Source: Torreya grandis (taxonomy: Eukaryota; Streptophyta; Pinopsida; Cupressales; Taxaceae). Taken from it: 64,000 bases of DNA. Where the stretch lies: NCBI GenBank assembly GCA_037957365.1, contig JARHVA010001175.1:3606001-3670000 (forward strand), given 5' to 3'. A program made the position numbers and the translations under genes. Shown piece after piece: positions 39,049 through 52,115 of the stretch (position 1 is its first letter; the number at the start of each line of letters is the position of its first letter). A model generated the notes under the pieces. The model saw nothing but the letters and a program-made list of their open reading frames with translations, was not told the origin of the DNA and made no database searches.

Positions 39049-40697
39049 GTTTTTTGAATTCAACTCAGTGTTGTCTTTAACTAGAAAATTCATGATAAAA
39101 GAAAAGGACTAAAATTATGAAGATAAATGAAAAATCAAAGAAATAAGAAGTGGTAAAAATAGTACAAGGTTGACTGGGTCAACTAAGTATATGAAATAGG
39201 GCCTATAAATAGTACAAGGTTGACTATTTCAATCTAGTACAACAAACATAGGCTGAAAAAGTGTATAGGGTCAATTGGGTTGATTCAGTATAATAGACAA
39301 GGAAAATCAGAAGGGCTAAAATAGACTATGTCAACTAAAATGACCATATACTAAGAATAATTTTGTAAATACTTAGAAAAGTAAAAAATGAAGGGAAACA
39401 AACAATCAATTAGATCAATAAGGTTGATCTAATTGAGGCACACAACACAAATCCTTGCACCAATGCTAGTTAATGCAAGTTTTTGCAATACAAAATATAA
39501 TTGAATAAAGAGAAAGCAATCAAATTGGAAAGTAAAAGTTAACTATTTGGTTAACCTAAATTTTCATTATATTATTAGAATATAGTTTTAAATGTGATGG
39601 GAAGTTGTTTGTATGCAAGGAACTAAAAAACAATATAAGGATGGTTTCAAGAAGTTTGGGCTAAAATGGATCTATATTGGTAATGGTATAGGCTTGGTAG
39701 TGTGTCCTACCCCCTCACTTCACACATCATAATGATAAGGGTGTTGGGTGCTTAGCCAAAATATACCATTAACCATGTATCTATACGTGGCCATAAAACC
39801 AAGTTGGCTTCCCACTTGGTGATGAAATCCAAGTAGGTTGGCCTTGGGTTGACAATTATTAAAGTATTTTTATGATCTGGTCATGTATGCATATAATAGA
39901 ATATAATGAAACTAAATGAAAAATTGAAAACCACCAAATTAGACTAAGTTATCTATTTTAATCATGCAAGAAACAATAAATGAAAGTGTGAGATAATTTA
40001 TAGTATATAAGGGTTAATTATAAATTTAAAACAAGGTATAGTGTTGATGTAGTCAATAGTATATGCACAAAATATAGAACAAGGTTGATAATATTACCTT
40101 TGTACTATAGAAGCAAGGTCTGAAAATTAATAGGATTGACAAAGTTGATCCAATTATCCAGATAGAATATCGTATATAAAACTAGGTCGATGAGGTCAAT
40201 CTAGTTGACTATACTAGGGCAATTTTAAAGACTACAAATTATGAAAATTAAAGTCTACAAGGAAATAGATAAAGGGTAGAAATGAACCTTGGTGGTTCTA
40301 AAGATGTAGGGAAGTGAGATTGTTATCAAAGAACATTGAGAAATACTTGAAAATCTTACTAACAGGGTCAAGTGGGTTGATCTAGCTTTGTATTAACTTA
40401 TTGTTGGGTGATTAAAATGTACAAGGTCAATTGGGTTGACCTAGTATGTAAAAAAAGATGCCTAAAAATGTACATGGTTGACTAGGTCAACCTAGTAGTT
40501 TGAACTAGATGTCTAGAAATCTAGAAAATTGTATAGGGTCGACTGAGTTGATCTAATAGCTTGTACTTGAAAACTTGCACATAGAAATTATAACTAGGTT
40601 GATGTAGTTGATATAATATCAAAAATATATGATAAAAATAGTGATAAAAAATGAAATAAGTGAATAAATCCTACAAGGGTTAGTTCATTCACTAGAA
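39049..40697 (-). other. Family C leader rich in GTTGAC/GTCAAC motifs
   Basis: Between the 5' LTR and gag lie about 1.65 kb without a coding frame. Phrases such as ggttgactgggtcaac, gggtcaattgggttgac and ggttgactaggtcaacc recur near 39166, 39270, 40375, 40427, 40476 and 40538. I saw no convincing primer binding site next to the LTR end at 40698. Confidence 0.55.
40476..40492. repeat. Perfect 7-bp inverted repeat GGTTGAC-TAG-GTCAACC
   Basis: The 17-base palindrome is the cleanest copy of the motif that fills the family C leader. Each arm holds a TTGAC core. Confidence 0.8.
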
Positions 40698-41877
40698 TGT
40701 ATGTTATCAAAAATGCATCATGTCTATAAATCAATCCTAGATCAAAGAAGATAGAGCATACCTACACTTCCAATTGGGAATACATTTATTAAGTGGGAGT
40801 ATGACCAGTATGGGGATATAAAAGACATTATTAAGGGATCATTTGTCATAATACACTATCCTAAGGAGTGTTCCAAAGCCTCCAATCTAACACAATCATG
40901 AAATAACCTTAAGGGGGTCCTAGGTATTAATATTTTACCTATGCTAATAACAATAAAATATATCTAATCTAGTTCTCACCAAAGCTTGTGGCACAAAGTG
41001 GGGGTTAGAAATAAAATTAAAGCTAAGCATGCATAGAATACATATACTTGCATCAATGTATATGTAATTCTAATGCATAGAAGAGAAGTAAAACTGCATT
41101 ATCTATCTACTCTTACAAAAGGAGAAATAAAGTTAGGAATACTCACCGAGCCTCAATTTCGCCCTTGGTCAAGGTGCTTCACAATAAATTATTGTGGTAC
41201 GTAAGGATAATAAAGGCAAATTAGATCTAGGCTACATAACCTATCAATTCATCCAAAATACATCTCCATAAGATAAGATCTATATCTCCAAAGAAAGTAT
41301 GGAACCCTAAGCTTTACTTCTCAAGTAGAATTGTCAATAATTAGATGTTCATTCACACTTCTTATTTTCTTATTATTATCAAATGGTGGGAAATTAACTT
41401 GTATATATAAGTGGACATTACCCTAAATCCTTTCAAATATGTTAGCCAATAGGGTTGACCCAATCAACCTAGTACAATTTTGGAAAATAATTCACTAGGT
41501 CACGAGCTAGGTTGACCAAAGGTCAAAATAGATCCTAAGTAAAAATAACCTAAAACTATATAGGGTCAACCCAGTTGACCCTATATAGATAAATTAAAAA
41601 ATGGGATTTAGGTAAGGAAAAGGTGGATAAAATGTTTTAAAATTATAGAATGGGTTCAACTGAGAAGAGTAAGCTTAGGGTAAATGGTTTTAGGAGACAA
41701 GTGTGTAGATAATATGTGGCAAAAGGGATAAAAATCTTACGAGGAACCAATGGTCTACCCACCCCTTTCCCAATGCACTCCTTAAGGCATGCAATTTGAA
41801 ATATTGAGATTCAATTTGTTCTTACAAGATAAAAAGTGTCAGTAATTGTTAAAAGTTTAAAATATTATGTGTGTACA
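40698..41877 (-). mobile_element. Family C 5' LTR
   Basis: This 1,180-bp LTR reads TGTACAC...CATACA on the minus strand. It matches the solo LTR at 50886-52115 in inverse orientation; for example, catgatacatattttattgc at 52091-52110 corresponds to the stretch near 40698-40720. Its inner part near the polypurine side matches 35842-36146. A TATA-like tatatata lies near 41401-41410. Confidence 0.82.
41556..41588. repeat. Perfect 15-bp inverted repeat with 3-bp spacer
   Basis: The left arm is ctatatagggtcaac (41556-41570), the spacer cca, and the right arm gttgaccctatatag (41574-41588), its exact reverse complement. It lies in the family C LTR and contains the same GGTCAAC/GTTGACC cores as the leader. 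Confidence 0.85.
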
Positions 41878-44800
41878 TAATGTGTGGGTGTGAAGGCCTA
41901 ATTCCTTTAGGTCTCCATTAGGCCTAATAGTGAAATTGATCTCTATGGACTATGACTGACCTATGAAGAGGTTGTATTATTAATGTAATGTGTAAGAGGA
42001 CATATTTTATGTATGATCAAAGTGGGTTAAGGATCTTGGCTAACCAAGATGGGTGTGATCAAGTGTGTGGTATAAAGGCAAGGCCTAATAGGCCTATTTG
42101 TTTATGTTAGAGAGGTGTGGACTTAAGAGAATAAAATAGGTCATTAAAGGAGTAGAGTTAGGTAATTAAGGACCATCAAAGGGTGAAGAGGATAATTCAT
42201 GCATATCTCACCAAGTTGATGTAGTTGAATACATAGGTTAATAGACCTAATAATCTTAAAAGAGGCTAATTTTAGATGTTTAGTAGTTAATTTAGCATGA
42301 TTTAGTGTTGTATGACACTTCATACCATTTTATACCATCTTCACATACTCCTTTTCACACATTAACTCTTCAAGCAAGATCTTTAGGAATTGAAACTGTC
42401 ATATCTATATAAGTATTGTACTTTCACATATAAAATCATGTTTGTGAATGTTTTAGCCATGGTGTTTGAGATGTCCTTTACACTTTGTATTTTTTTCAAT
42501 ATCTCATCATGGTTCACTCTCTGATTTGAATAGTGTTTGAGTTTACCTTTAAGGGGTTATGACTATGTGAGAGGGATTCCCATGTATAGTTATAGGTGAG
42601 TTGGTCTTGTTAACCATTGACTATGCTATCCTAGTGCTTGGAGCCTCATGACCTATATTCTTACTATAAATTTTTTATATAAATATCTTATTTTATATAT
42701 AAAACCTCTTTATAGACCACTGGCTCAACTTGTCTACTAGTTTTAAAGAAAGGCCTTTATCCTTATAATGGTTGTAGTTTGTTTTGAGTTATATGAATGG
42801 GTTTATTTTGGTAACTCACTCATTTAGTGTCCTTGATAAAAAAATTAAATGCATCTATTTTTAAGATCATGTCTAACTTTATTACTATATCCTCATGTCA
42901 TCCTTAAGAAAATAGACCTCCTATTATATAGACCATAGTAGGTTTTCTCCTTATAGGTCCTTGTATAGATAAGGACTGCACTAATTATGATTTTGGATTC
43001 TTGATAGCACACAAGGTGAAAATATGTGTGCAAATGATCTTGACTTTTAAAAATATATTAAAACAATCTCATTATCCTAATTGAAAGTTATATCCTTGAA
43101 TTCTTCATTTGGTACTTGTTCACCTACTTAGCTGTAGGTCATCAATTTGGGTTGGTTGTAGGTATCCTTGAGCTAATTTGAGCCATTCAAGGCTTTGACT
43201 TATGCTTTTATTTAAGCTACCTTCATGATGTTATCCAATTCATGCCTTGAGTCATGAATTTTATGTTTCACTCAAACTCTTTCTCATCTTGTTAGGTCTT
43301 AAGACTCCTTAAAAACCCTTAATAATACATGATGCCTTGAGAACAAGCCTATAGGTGGACACTCTCAAGGAGATACCTCTTGAAATGATATTGTTCTTTT
43401 CATTTGGTCTCAATTTGATATTCTCAAAACTTGAAACATTGTCACATACATAGTCATTATTCCTCATTTGAAAATAAACTATTTTCTCACTCTAGCTTGA
43501 CTATGTGTTAGAATTAGGCTCTCTGTATGGACTATAATATGGATTGAGGGATTTGAGAGATTGATAATAGTAATAAAGGATTAAAAGGTCTCTCACTATG
43601 TCATAATTATTCATCACAACTTCAATACTCTTCTTTGAAAGTCAATATCATTTAAGTCTTCATAATCATAATTCACTCCTTAGATGTAGCTCATTTTGAG
43701 TTAACTATAGGTCTTTGTTCCTAAAGTTGATTGATCCATCGAAGACCTTAACTTGTGTTTCTCTTGAGATCTAAATTTATATTTTTTAGTTATCATAGTA
43801 GTCATGAGCTTGGAATATTAAAACAACCTTCTTGGCACATAAACAAACCTCAAGATTACTAAGACCTTTGCCACTATAGGTTTTGGCCTCACTTAGGCCT
43901 ATAGGTGCATCATGGACTCTTGATATTCTATTTAAAGGTTACCCATTATTTTATGACATTATATGGGTATTATTTGGATTAATAATCCTTCTTTAATTTC
44001 TCATCTCCACCCATCCTCATGTCATCAACCAAAAATGTCAAAGACCATGCCTTGCTCAATATATGATGATTGTGCCATGCTCCATTATATGGACAAAACT
44101 TGGACATTGACTTTAACGAAGGCTCAAATCATGAAATGATCATTATCTCTATCCTATATGCTTGATGAGATCATTTTTTCATATACCATTATGAAGACAC
44201 TTTATCAATTTTACTTTATCTTAAGAACTTGATGACAATCATGGATGTACTATGCTCTTGATGTAGGCCATCATTATATGACTATTTATGATGTTTTATT
44301 GGCCTACATAACCTCTATCCTGAATGAACATGACAACCTCAAATATTATTTCCTTCTTATGTGATGCATGATGGGATGGAGTTGAATAGAAGGGGTGGTG
44401 ATGGATGAGATATGAAAACCATGAATGAAAAATGGGAAAGGGGCTTGAACTCAGTGGGAATAGTTGTATATGACAATGTAGATGGAGATGCACAAAATAA
44501 TGGTGAAAAATGGGGACTAAGAGCATGAAAATACCAATATTAAGAGTCATATGCAATATTAGGCACATGATAAACAAGGAATATCAATTTGGAGAATTTT
44601 TTAGTAGGTATTTATAGTAAAATTGGATTATGTTAAAACCTCAAAATATGCAAGAAAACATTAAAGTTTGCTAAAAGAGATCTTTAGATGCTTGAGATCA
44701 CATGAGTGGATTTATTGGTGATTTAGCTTCATTAAACCTTTGATAATATTTCTTGGAGAACATGTGAACATGATGGAGACCCTAAAAACAATATTCCAAG

Positions 44801-46359
44801 AAAACTGGAAATTATTTCTCTCCTTCACCATACAAAACTCCTTTACATGCTTGTATAATGCACATTTGCATTGTTTGTCTTCTAGGAATTTGTATGTATA
44901 TCAAACATGTGGAAAAGGATTTATGTATTCCATGTAGATGAATTAAATGTCTATAATAGTCCTTTAAAATTTAAAATTTCTTCAAATGATGCCTTGGTTA
45001 GGATAAATTATAGAAAACCAGTTGCTTCATAGATAGATGAAATACTTTAGAATTAAGTCTGACTTCAAATGGATAATTATTGAAGGAGGGGAGGCCAAAT
45101 TCAGATCCAATTACTCCATAAGTAATATCCATGAGTCTAATTTATCTGGTAAAATATTTAGACATGTAACTTATCTCTCTTAACCATACCAACTGTAAAC
45201 CTGAAGGCCTATCCTTATGTGCAAAGAAACCAATTCCCTAAAGGGGACTAGTTTTTGGCCTGTTTTGCCTCCAAAATCCATGAAATTATTCATTAATATA
45301 TTTAATATCCTCATCTTATTTCAAACTCTTTCTTATGGATGGTTGTACAAATTTTGTACTCTTCAAAGAAAATGCATGAAAAAGGCCCCTTTTTGTCTTT
45401 TTATTTCATTTTAAGATCTCCACCATAAAAATTAGAAGGTTTGATAATATCCACAAGTTTTTCATGAGGTTAGGACAAAAATTTAATCATTTTACACCTT
45501 TTAATTTCCAAAATGGCATGTGGGAGCCCCAAAAAAGCCCTTTTCACACTTAGACTTACTCTAAGTGGCTTTTTTCAAGAATGAAACTTTATAAATAATA
45601 TAAAGTCATATATATGAGTCTTTTAAAAGATAAATTGACTATTTAAATGGTATTTTAATACCATTACATTTAATTTAAATTCAAAATTTGTCCTTTTTGG
45701 CAAAATAACATAGTTTTACAAAGGGAAAACTACAAGTGGAAGTCATATAAGCATACCATAGTTCTCCAAAAGGCTTCAAATAAAATTTTAATGCATTTTG
45801 ATCATATTATCAGGTTTATATTATTTTCATACATTTTTTATACTGAAATATACTATAAAATATTCATGATGAGTAACCAATTGTCTTCTTTTTACCATCT
45901 CCTTCAGAGCACTTTCAGACCATATAACTACTTGAAACTGTGTCAAAACCTCAAAAAGACACTTGAAAGTTTGAAAATGACATGGAAAAAATCATTTTTC
46001 ACTTGAAAAACAAGACATCATTATGATTTTGAAATTTTTTTGAATACAGGGGTTGGAATTTGGCCTTGACGAGCCAAATTGCCAATATTTTTGTTGACTC
46101 ACAGGGGTTGACTAGCCTGTTGGTCAAGAAAATTTAGAATCTCTATGATATATCATATCTTGGACTATACTCAAAAACTATTAAAACTTTAAAATTATAA
46201 AACAAAACAAAAACAAACACAAGCCAAAAATAACAATTGATTATTAAATAAAAATAACAACTAATAAATCATGTGCAACTTGTGCACTTAGAGAAATGAA
46301 ACTATGACTATGTACAAAGGAGTGACCCTCCTAATAGTAATCCTTGAGGAACATCCCAC
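41878..46359. other. Unassigned AT-rich stretch
   Basis: About 4.5 kb without a protein-like frame, zinc knuckle or LTR partner. The part next to 46359 lies just downstream of the element G integrase on the minus strand. It may therefore hold that element's 3' untranslated region and LTR. An AAAAC-rich run lies near 46199-46218. Confidence 0.4.
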
Positions 46360-49300
46360 TCAAAGGAATATAAAGTTACTCTCTAATAATTTTGGATAAT
46401 TTTGAATAATTTTTTTCATTACAATCAATGATAACATATGGGCCAATCTAAAGGCTATAAAATTTGGAGTGTTTACCTTATTTAGCACGTTCTTCATCCC
46501 ATTTGAGTACCATGTCTCCTTTCTAAAATGTCTTTGATAAATATATTTTGTCAAATGATTTATTGAATTTATATTTTTTTGAACACATTATATGCATGAC
46601 ACCATCTCTTGTTTCCTCTAATTCTCTTAGTTCATTCATCCTTACCTCCATTGCATCATTTTTCGTAAGTTATAGCTAATGTGCAAGCTTCAATGCTATA
46701 AGTTCCAAAGAAATAAGTAGCCTTGATTCTCTTAAATAAAATAAAAGATAATTTTAATGACCAATTAACTTTTTTGGATGGATTATATCTACCCATATGG
46801 AAATCTTCAACTTTGTATGCCATGATCTCTGATTATCTTCTATTGTTCTCTTGATGATCTTAATCAGATTCTTTTTAGTGGACTTTATTAGTCTATTACC
46901 CTATGGATAATAATTTGATGAATATTTTAGATAAATAAAATGATCAAGAGACAATTAACATACCTATTAACTACTAAATTCTAAATAATTATCTGATGTG
47001 ATAGTTGAAGGGACTCCAAAATGGGTGATTAAATTGTCATAAAATTCAAGAGCTACATTCTCATTTGCCTCTCTCAATGGAAATACCTCCACCCACCAAG
47101 TAAAATAGTCTATGGATATAAAAAACAACTTATGACCACAAATTTATGTATTATTAATCATTTCAATGAATTCTAAACCCCATTGCATGAAAGGTTGCTC
47201 AACCTAAATAGGCTTCAATGGCATAAAAGCTAGTCTCTATTTTCTTGTAAACATTTCACACTTTGCACATTTTATAACCCATATATGTACATATTTGAAA
47301 ACATTAGGAAAAAATAACCAAATATAATTATTTTTTATACTATATTCTTAGTTTCAAAGTGTCCTCTTGAAGGATCATCATGAAACTGCTCTGAAAGCTT
47401 GTTAATTTGACTAGTTTCAACACACTTTAAAAACATACCTCTAATGTCCTTTTCAAAGATAACTCCATAAATAAGAATGTATCATATTTATTTTAGCCTA
47501 AATTTTCCTATTTGATGAATTTAATCCCCTATGACACTCTCATATTTTGATGAATCTATAAATGTCATGTGTCCAATAAGGAGGGGTAGTTTCAGCTACC
47601 TCTTGGGTGTCTTGTACTATCAAAATTGTCTCTTTTTCTTATTTCACATCTGCTAAAAGATGTTCAAATAATACTATACATATAAACATATTTTTTACCT
47701 TCACTTAATTTTCATATTATATGCACTTGGTGACCCATCCAACCCTCTTTTCACATAAGTCTCTGTCGGGGATAAAATCATTCACACTAAGATGAGTTAC
47801 CATTAGAAAAATATTATTATTTGAGACCAAATATCCAGTTTTTTTCAAAAATATTATAATATAAAGCACATTATTTTTAAAAAAAATACCTCTCTTCATT
47901 TCCCTCCAAATATTGACTAAAAAAATCAATGGGCTACTCCAAACCTTCATTATTATGTTGCATAAGCATGGCTGAAATTGTGTTACATGTAGAGAAAGCA
48001 TACATAAAGAAATATTTAATAAAATTAAGATTTATCAAAGTAGGATCTTGGATAACTATATATTTAATGGAATAAAATATTTTCTTACCCTCTTTGATCC
48101 AAGTGAAATCTTGGTTTTTATTAAGCATATGAGTGAGTGGCCTTCCCAATTTTACAAAACCAAGAATGAACCTTATGATGAAATTGATCTTTCCCAAGAA
48201 GCTCTACAATCCTTTATTATGTTTAGGAAATGATAGAGAAAGTGTTACTTCTATTATTTCTATATTAATGTAAATTCTATCTTTGGACACATGTCCAAGA
48301 AGTCTTCCCTCATGTACTGCAAAGATCCACTTCTTTGGATTGAAAGAAACTCTAAATTGTCTACATGTATCAAAAACCAATATCAAGTGTGTTAGATGAT
48401 AATTCGGCTCTTTTTAAAATATAGTAATGTCATCAAGATAAACTAAAACCATTTCACTCAAAAGACCATGAAAAATAACATCCATTTCCCTTTAGAAAGT
48501 ATCTCTAGTATTGGAGAGTCCAAAGGGCATATTTTTATATGCATAAGTACCCCATTTGGTGGTGAAGGATATTTTGTATTAGTATCTCTTTCACCAATAT
48601 CTAGTTGTAAATTGAGTACACATATAGTAGAGAGAACCTCTATGAACCTTAAAATCTATATAAAATGTGATCTATGGAGGGAAGACGGTAGTGATCTTTC
48701 AATGACACTTTGTTTAGATATTTGAAATCTACACATAGCCTTATCTCCTCTTTTTTATTTCTCACAGTTACAAGGTTCTCTACCCATGTTGAATTATTAA
48801 TAGGAAAACTTATATTAGATTCAATAAACTTTGTAAGTTCCTTTCTCATGTGGATTTCAACTTTGGTCTTTATTGGCCTTTGCTTCTATATTACTAGGTT
48901 TGCATCTTATTTAAGCTCAATTGTATGCTATGATAACCTAGGATTAAAACCTTTAAAATAATGATACTCCCAAGAAAATACATCTATGAACTCCTTACAT
49001 AATGAAATGAGATCTTTTCTCTTAGAATTAGTTTTCACTTTTCCCAACTTGAGTTGTTCACCTTTAGTAATGCTAATTTGATAATAACATTCTTTCTTGG
49101 AAGATATACTTACCTTGTCCTTTATTAGCTGATCATATTCATTAAAAATTCTTTCTAAAGTTACCAAACCTTTGGGAAACTTGTTTAATCTTAACTACAC
49201 AATCCGATCTTCATATTGGCTTTGTAATTTATCATGATTCTTTGGGAATACTTTTGCCTCATTCTATAAGAAATAATCCATCTGTTTGTCATTATTAAAA

Positions 49301-49848
49301 AATTTCCAAATTACATCAATATTTTGAACTAAAGTAATTCATACGACCTTGATTTGGGTCTGATTTTTAGTGTCTTTGAGCTGATCCACAATGTCCTTGA
49401 GGTAATCCATGGTTTTTAGTAGGTCACTCATCAAGGAGTAGATCTGGTATGCCTTCAAGTGACGTAGAAGGCTCTTGGTCACTAATATTTTCATCTTATT
49501 CTAAGATACTACAATTCACATTTGACATGTTTGCCATATAGGGCTCTAGATGGAATATAGAAATAGGCTCAGATATTATTGTAAATTTGGTTTTATACCT
49601 AGTTATAGGACCAATTAGAAGAAAGGTAACCTCCTATCTTAGTATTAAAATCTTTGGATAGGCATAGTGTAAAATAAGGAAGTAAATAAATAACCACATC
49701 TTGTGTAATGGTGAAATTTAGACAAGAAACAATTATATCATTAAGATCTCTTAGCACATCTATAGTCTTTGTAGGAGACCCATATAATTTCAAGACACTT
49801 TCATATTGAAGTCCTAGTTTATCAACTATTGACTTGGGTATGATAGAG
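46360..49848 (-). pseudogene. pol: Ty3/Gypsy element G pol: protease, RT, RNase H, integrase (broken)
   Basis: Minus-strand domains appear in Gypsy order. Retropepsin at about 49580-49848 (IIPKSIVDKLGLQYE, later KIGGYLSSNWS). The pre-RT region lies at about 49167-48930 (LCKEFIDVFSW). RT at about 48850-48200 has LCVDFKYLN and the catalytic YLDD at 48429-48440, then HEGRLLGH. The connection reads FLGKINFIIRFI (about 48197-48160). RNase H is weak (about 48070-47720). Integrase at about 47330-46530 has SIDYFTWWVEVFPLREAN with the first Asp at 47108-47110, HFGVPSTITSDN with the second at 46991-46993, and YYP-stop-GN, where the expected catalytic Glu reads Lys. Order and motifs suggest a non-chromovirus (Tat/Athila-like) clade. 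Dozens of stops and shifts make it dead. Confidence 0.88.
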
Positions 49849-49853
49849 GTACT
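49849..49853. repeat. Target-site duplication, left (gtact)
   Basis: The gtact here is identical to 60623-60627. The pair flanks the family B element at 49854-60622, as expected for a 5-bp integrase-made duplication. Confidence 0.85.
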
Positions 49854-50617
49854 TGTTATAGGTACAAACACTAAGAGGGAGGGTGTGAATTAGTGTGCCT
49901 AGATATTACAATAATAATTGAAACTCTTTTAAACTACTAAATAATTAGCATATATAAACTTGATCAAGCAACATTAACAAGAGATCTCATTCATTCAATG
50001 TATACATAAGATCAAACACATAACACATAGTTCCTATGGGAAAGCCTCATGGGGAATAAAACCCACTCTCAAGATTGAAACACATGGACTAATATCCTAT
50101 AATAAGTTATAAACAAGAGATTTATCAACTCCTTTAGAACCACAAACCTTGATCATATCCTCCTGACCAAAGTTATTTAGTGAAACACCTATTTCACAAG
50201 GAGAAACCACCCTTAAGGAAGATCAACTCCTTTAGACCTTCCTTTGAACACTTCCACCTTAGAAATTATGTATTCAACACCTGATAATGGATATTTATTT
50301 ATCTAACCTCTGCATTAACTCTCTCTATCTCAAATGGGCCTCTCACATAGGCATGCCATAATCTCTCTCCTTCTTCAATCAAACTATCCTTAGATGCACA
50401 GTCATACCTCTTCACATATCCTCAAACTATAAGAGCACTATTCTAACATCATAAATATGACCTATAGGTCATATGCATAGTCTTCAATCTACTCTACTTC
50501 TCAACCCATCCACTAGGCATGTATACTTATTTTTCTCTCCACAAATCTCACATGCACACCTTGTACTCTCTCCCAAAATCTTCACACCAAATCTAGAAAC
50601 CATCACATTTGGTTTCA

Positions 50618-50627
50618 CTATATATAG
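50618..50627 (-). promoter_or_regulatory. TATA box in family B 3' LTR
   Basis: On the minus strand ctatatatag precedes tgaaaccaaatgtg. It is conserved with 58551-58560 and 31435-31445. Confidence 0.5.
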
Positions 50628-50885
50628 ATCATTCATGAATTATCAAGATCAAAATATTTTATTTATTGGCTACAATACATGAATTTAACTTTAAGACATA
50701 TTACATAGGTAACACTTAAGCACAATCCAATTTCAAATATGCCTTATTACTTTTAGGTCCCATGGAGACCCATTTAACTCTTTAACACTTCTTCAAGCAA
50801 ACTAAAACACATGAACACCTACCAAATGCATGGACCCATTCCACATGATCTATATGTCCTCATTAATTACCAATAACCATCATAG

Positions 50886-52115
50886 TGTATACACATAATA
50901 TTTTGAACTTTTATCAAATACTAACATTTTACATCTTGCAGGAACCTGTCAAGACTCAATCTCTTTGAGTGCATGCCTTAAGGGGTGCACTAGGAAAGGT
51001 GTGGGTAAACTTTTGGTTCTTTATAGGATTATTATCCCTTATTTCCATATTATTACCAATCTAACCATATCTTAAAACTATTCTCTAAGATATTATTCCT
51101 CATTTGGACACTCTTCAAATATTTTTCCTCTTTCTATTCCTCTTTTCCTCACCTTGATCCCCTTTTGCCACTTGACTGTACTAGGTTGAGTTTGTATATT
51201 TTTTATCCTTGGATTACTATATAGGGTCAATTGGGTTAAAGTTATACTATTTAGGGTATATTTAACTTTGATTTTCATCATCCATTTAACCAACCTAGCT
51301 TGGGACCTAGTGATTTATTCCCTAAAAGCATATAGGATCGACTGGGTCAACCTCATGTAACTAACATATTCAAAATTATTTAGGGTGAGATATTCATATA
51401 AATATAATATAATTTCATCATTATTTCAATTTTCAATCAATATTTATTATTTTCTCACACTTATTTATAATTTTTTCTTCCACCATTCTACTTTAGGAGT
51501 TTTAGCTTAGGGTTTCTGCTTGAAAAATCTTGTCTTGTGGATAAGTCCTGGATGATTTGTCCTTTCTTAGTTATCCTTAAAAAACATAAAAACCTCTTAA
51601 AAATACCCTATGACCAAGGGAGAGATTGAGTCTCGATGGGTTCACATTTAGGTAAGTATATTCTAATTTTGTTCTCCTCTCTTTAGAATATATAAGTAGC
51701 ATAAGTTTGGCTCGACTAATATTAATCTTCATATTCCATGTATTAGGGTCTTACTCATATGTATCTTAATTGAGATTATATTATACATTTTTTTATTTCT
51801 TTACTAACCCCTCATATTTTTCCACAAGCTTTAGTGTTCACTAGATTAGATTTACTCTTTTGTTTATTAGAATAGAGTGAACATTAAAGCTAGGATTCTT
51901 TTAGGGTTATTGCATGATTGTGTTATAATTTATGCTTTGGAACCCTTCATATCATGGTGTATTATGACAAGTGATCCCATAATTAGGTCTAGTAGATCCC
52001 CATATTGGTCATTCCCTTGATTAACAAATGTATCCCAAATCAAAAGTGTGGGTATGCTTTATCTTCTCTAAGATAGGATTGATTTATAGACATGATACAT
52101 ATTTTATTGCATACA
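50886..52115 (+). mobile_element. Solo family C LTR inserted in the B 3' LTR
   Basis: The 1,230-bp sequence reads TGTATAC...GCATACA with 7-bp inverted ends TGTATRC. It matches 40698-41877 in reverse. The flanks catag (50881-50885) and cacaa (52116-52120) look like a diverged 5-bp duplication. Outside them the B LTR rejoins as in the uninterrupted copy (accaataaccatcat next to taccctttagc near 58810). No interior remains, so it is probably a product of LTR-LTR recombination. Confidence 0.85.

Larger units (their letters stand above)
35842..41877 (-). mobile_element. Family C gag-only Gypsy-type element, 3' truncated
   Basis: Read on the minus strand, the order is a 5' LTR (40698-41877), a long untranslated leader, a broken gag (about 37815-39048), an antisense ORF (37373-37774), a polypurine-like tract and the first ~305 bp of the 3' LTR (35842-36146). 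LTR starts read TGTACAC and TGTATAC. The internal 4.5 kb has no reverse transcriptase or integrase. The truncated 3' LTR leaves no target duplication to test. Confidence 0.75.

Noticed and set aside
41878..42200. Continuation of A LTR copy 3 beyond element C
   Set aside because: It shares short phrases (aaggcctaat, gagacct-like) with the A LTR, but I could not align it collinearly.
44296..44577. Minus-strand frame of 93 codons rich in His, Leu and Pro
   Set aside because: Single frame without domain pattern, no partner copy, in unassigned AT-rich DNA; probably chance.
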